NCBI GenBank assembly: GCA_905250115.1
Contig: CAJNOI010000071.1
Span: 248,001-312,000 of the forward strand
Reading direction: 5' to 3'
DNA from: Adineta steineri
Taxonomy: Eukaryota > Rotifera > Eurotatoria > Adinetida > Adinetidae
DNA: 64,000 bases
Position numbers and translations under genes: made by a program. Below are positions 62,179 to 64,000 of the stretch, piece after piece (position 1 is the first letter of the stretch; the number at the start of each line of letters is the position of its first letter). Below the pieces are notes generated by a model. It was not told the origin of the DNA. It saw nothing but the letters and a program-made list of their open reading frames with translations, and made no database searches.

Positions 62179-64000
62179 ATGGATAAAAGCTTCGGAGCAT
62201 TATATAATAAATTATCAAATCTATTTCATTCCAATCCTTCAACAACAACAACAACGATGGCATCATCTGTACCTGAAACAGGTTCATCAGTACCATTATC
62301 AACATTTTTAGATCGAATAGTTCCAACAACAAATAATTCATCAGCTAATCAATCTCATCTGACATCTCGTATATCTCGTCAAATATCAATTAAAACAAAT
62401 GAAAATCAAAATAATAATAATAATACTAAACAAGAAAAGTAAGATTTTAATTCTGCTTTTTTTTGGCTTGTACTAGAATTCATCTAATGAGAAAAAAAAC
62501 AAAATTCCGATAAATAAAAATCTGTTCTTGATTCGAAACATCATTTCCTTTTCTTGCACATATATCAGAATAAACAGTATGATTAAAGTTACACAAGTAA
62601 CACTTTCTTTATCTTATCATAATAATAATCATCAACATCAATTCCCTTTACAACGGCAATGTTTTATTAGAAAATGGTCTACTTTTATTTTCAATTATCG
62701 CATATATATTCTTTCCTTTTTTTTAAATAGTTCAATTAAACAACAAGATAAAGATCAAAAAACTGATCAAAAAGAAAATTTATCTCAATCTCAACATGAA
62801 TCAACAGCATCTGTACCAGGCATGGATGATGAAGAATTTCGTCGTCGAGGAAAAGAAATGATTGATTATATAGCTGATTATCTTAAAAATATCAAGTAAA
62901 ACAAAAGTTTCTAAACTGTAATAGAATTTTTCGAATTCTTGACTAGTGATCGACGAGTTACACCTGAAGTTGAACCAGGTTATTTACGACCAATGTTACC
63001 AAAAAATGCACCAGAATCAAGTGAAAAATGGGATAATATAATGAAAGATGTTGAACGTGCAATCATGCCGGGGATAACACATTGGCAACATCCACGTTTT
63101 CATGCATATTTTCCAGCTGGAAATAGTTATCCATCAATACTTGGCGATATGCTTTCAAGTGGGCTTGGAATTGTGGGTTTTTCTTGGGCAGCAAGTCCAG
63201 CATGTACTGAACTTGAAACAATTATGCTTGATTGGATTGGTATGAGAAATCTATTGACAGTTTTGCCAAGAACAGGAAATATTTTTTGATTTAATACTAG
63301 GTCGAATGATGGCATTACCTGTTGGTTTTCTTCCATTTGATCCAAATCGTGATAATAAAGATAGTGATGATGAAGAAGAAGAGGAGGAGGAGGAGGAAGA
63401 AGAAGAAGAAGAATCATCTCCTGAAAGTGACGATGAATCAAGTGAAAACAATGTACATGGTTCAATAACTAATGGAGAAAATAGTCATGAACAAAAACAG
63501 TCGAGACATATTGGCGGTGGTGTTCTTCTTGTAAGAAAATTTTGTTTTTAGATACTAAAATGATTTTATTCTGAAGTACATGTAAAAACATTTATTTGTT
63601 CTAATAGGGTTCAGCAAGTGAATGTATTCTTGTTGCAATGTTGGCTGCTCGTACAAAGAAAATAACAAGTAAACGTCTGGCTGATCCATTAATGGAAGAT
63701 GGACATATTTTAGCTCGACTTGTTTGTTATACATCAAAACTCGTAAGATTTTTAATTATAAAATAAAAGAAGATTTAGCATTTTTTTTCAAAATTCTAGG
63801 CACATTCATGTGTCGAAAAAGCAGGTTTAATTTGTATGGTTCGTGTTCGACAATTGGGTGTTGATGAACATTTTTCATTACGTGGTAAAACATTAGAAGA
63901 ATGTATTCGAGCGGACAAAGAAAAAGGATTAATACCATTTTTGGTTTGTCATTTATTTTAATAATTTTTCTATGAATAATTTTTTTTACCTAAATTTAGG
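62179..64000 (+). CDS. Group II PLP amino-acid decarboxylase (AADC/tyrosine/histidine type), 3'-truncated by window
   Basis: Makes a biogenic amine by decarboxylating an aromatic amino acid or histidine, in cytosol of neurons in most animals. Exons: 62179-62438, 62731-62895, 62947-63239, 63301-63530, 63608-63742, 63800-63943, and a last one beginning at the final base. An N-terminal extension of roughly 115 residues, Ser/Thr/Asn/Gln-rich, precedes the core start DEEFRRRGKEMIDYIADYL. Core blocks are ITHWQHPRFHAYFPAGNSYP, GFSWAASPACTELETIMLDW, GGGVL...GSASECILVAMLAART and AHSCVEKAGL. An acidic insertion (eleven or more Glu in a row) separates the ALPVGFLPF block from GGGVL. GLIPF recalls AADC/TDC, while FSLRGK recalls HDC, so the substrate is unresolved. 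The PLP lysine lies beyond the window. Confidence 0.87.

Noticed and set aside
1-64000. CRISPR arrays, operons or other prokaryotic systems
   Set aside because: All coding genes have spliceosomal introns and metazoan families. No regularly spaced repeats or ribosome-binding sites were seen.

Overview
The window is nuclear DNA from a small-genome animal. It is very AT-rich. Genes are broken by many short introns, mostly about 45-70 nt, with GT-AG ends and T-rich tails. The gene families are metazoan: CUL3, a calcium-channel alpha2delta-like protein, BCL9/Legless, PKMYT1, a Fuseless-like protein, a neuropeptide GPCR and an amine-forming decarboxylase. Several genes have a 3' splice acceptor at or just before the start codon with no visible upstream exon. 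That fits spliced-leader trans-splicing and, with the other features, suggests a rotifer (bdelloid-like) or a related spiralian. The species is an inference.

Layout. 1-2.9 kb: the 3' part of a fibronectin-III receptor-like gene and a small secreted protein. 3.9-10.6 kb: two divergent, head-to-head serine palmitoyltransferase subunit 2 genes. 10.8-12.3 kb: a galanin/allatostatin-type GPCR, convergent with the second SPT gene. 12.3-19.5 kb: no convincing gene, but a long-inverted-repeat element. 19.5-22.1 kb: a small single-pass membrane ORF and a Rac-like GTPase, both minus strand. 23.5-27.5 kb: ATG9. 27.8-29.7 kb: a CABIT-like protein, minus strand. 31.9-40.5 kb: CUL3, minus strand, with a complete alpha2delta-like gene nested on the opposite strand in a 4.4 kb intron. 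43-46 kb: polypurine/polypyrimidine-rich leader DNA. 46.1-49.7 kb: BCL9/Legless. 50.9-53.7 kb: a PKMYT1-like kinase. 57.0-58.9 kb: a Fuseless-like membrane protein. 60.7-61.4 kb: a DEP-domain protein. 62.2-64 kb: the start of an aromatic-amino-acid/tyrosine/histidine decarboxylase, running off the end.

The genes do not form an operon or pathway. Themes are membrane lipid synthesis and autophagy (SPT, ATG9), ubiquitin ligation (CUL3), Wnt transcription (BCL9), mitotic control (PKMYT1), and neuronal signalling (GPCR, alpha2delta, Fuseless-like, amine decarboxylase).

The main non-genic signal is a set of small non-autonomous DNA transposons recognisable by eye. They are two hAT-like elements with 8-bp target duplications, two piggyBac-like elements bounded by TTAA, two elements with about 150-165 bp terminal inverted repeats, and a few weaker inverted repeats. 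Most introns clearly longer than the short norm contain an element or inverted repeat. Exon joins were checked by reading frame. Coordinates in multi-exon entries span first to last coding base.
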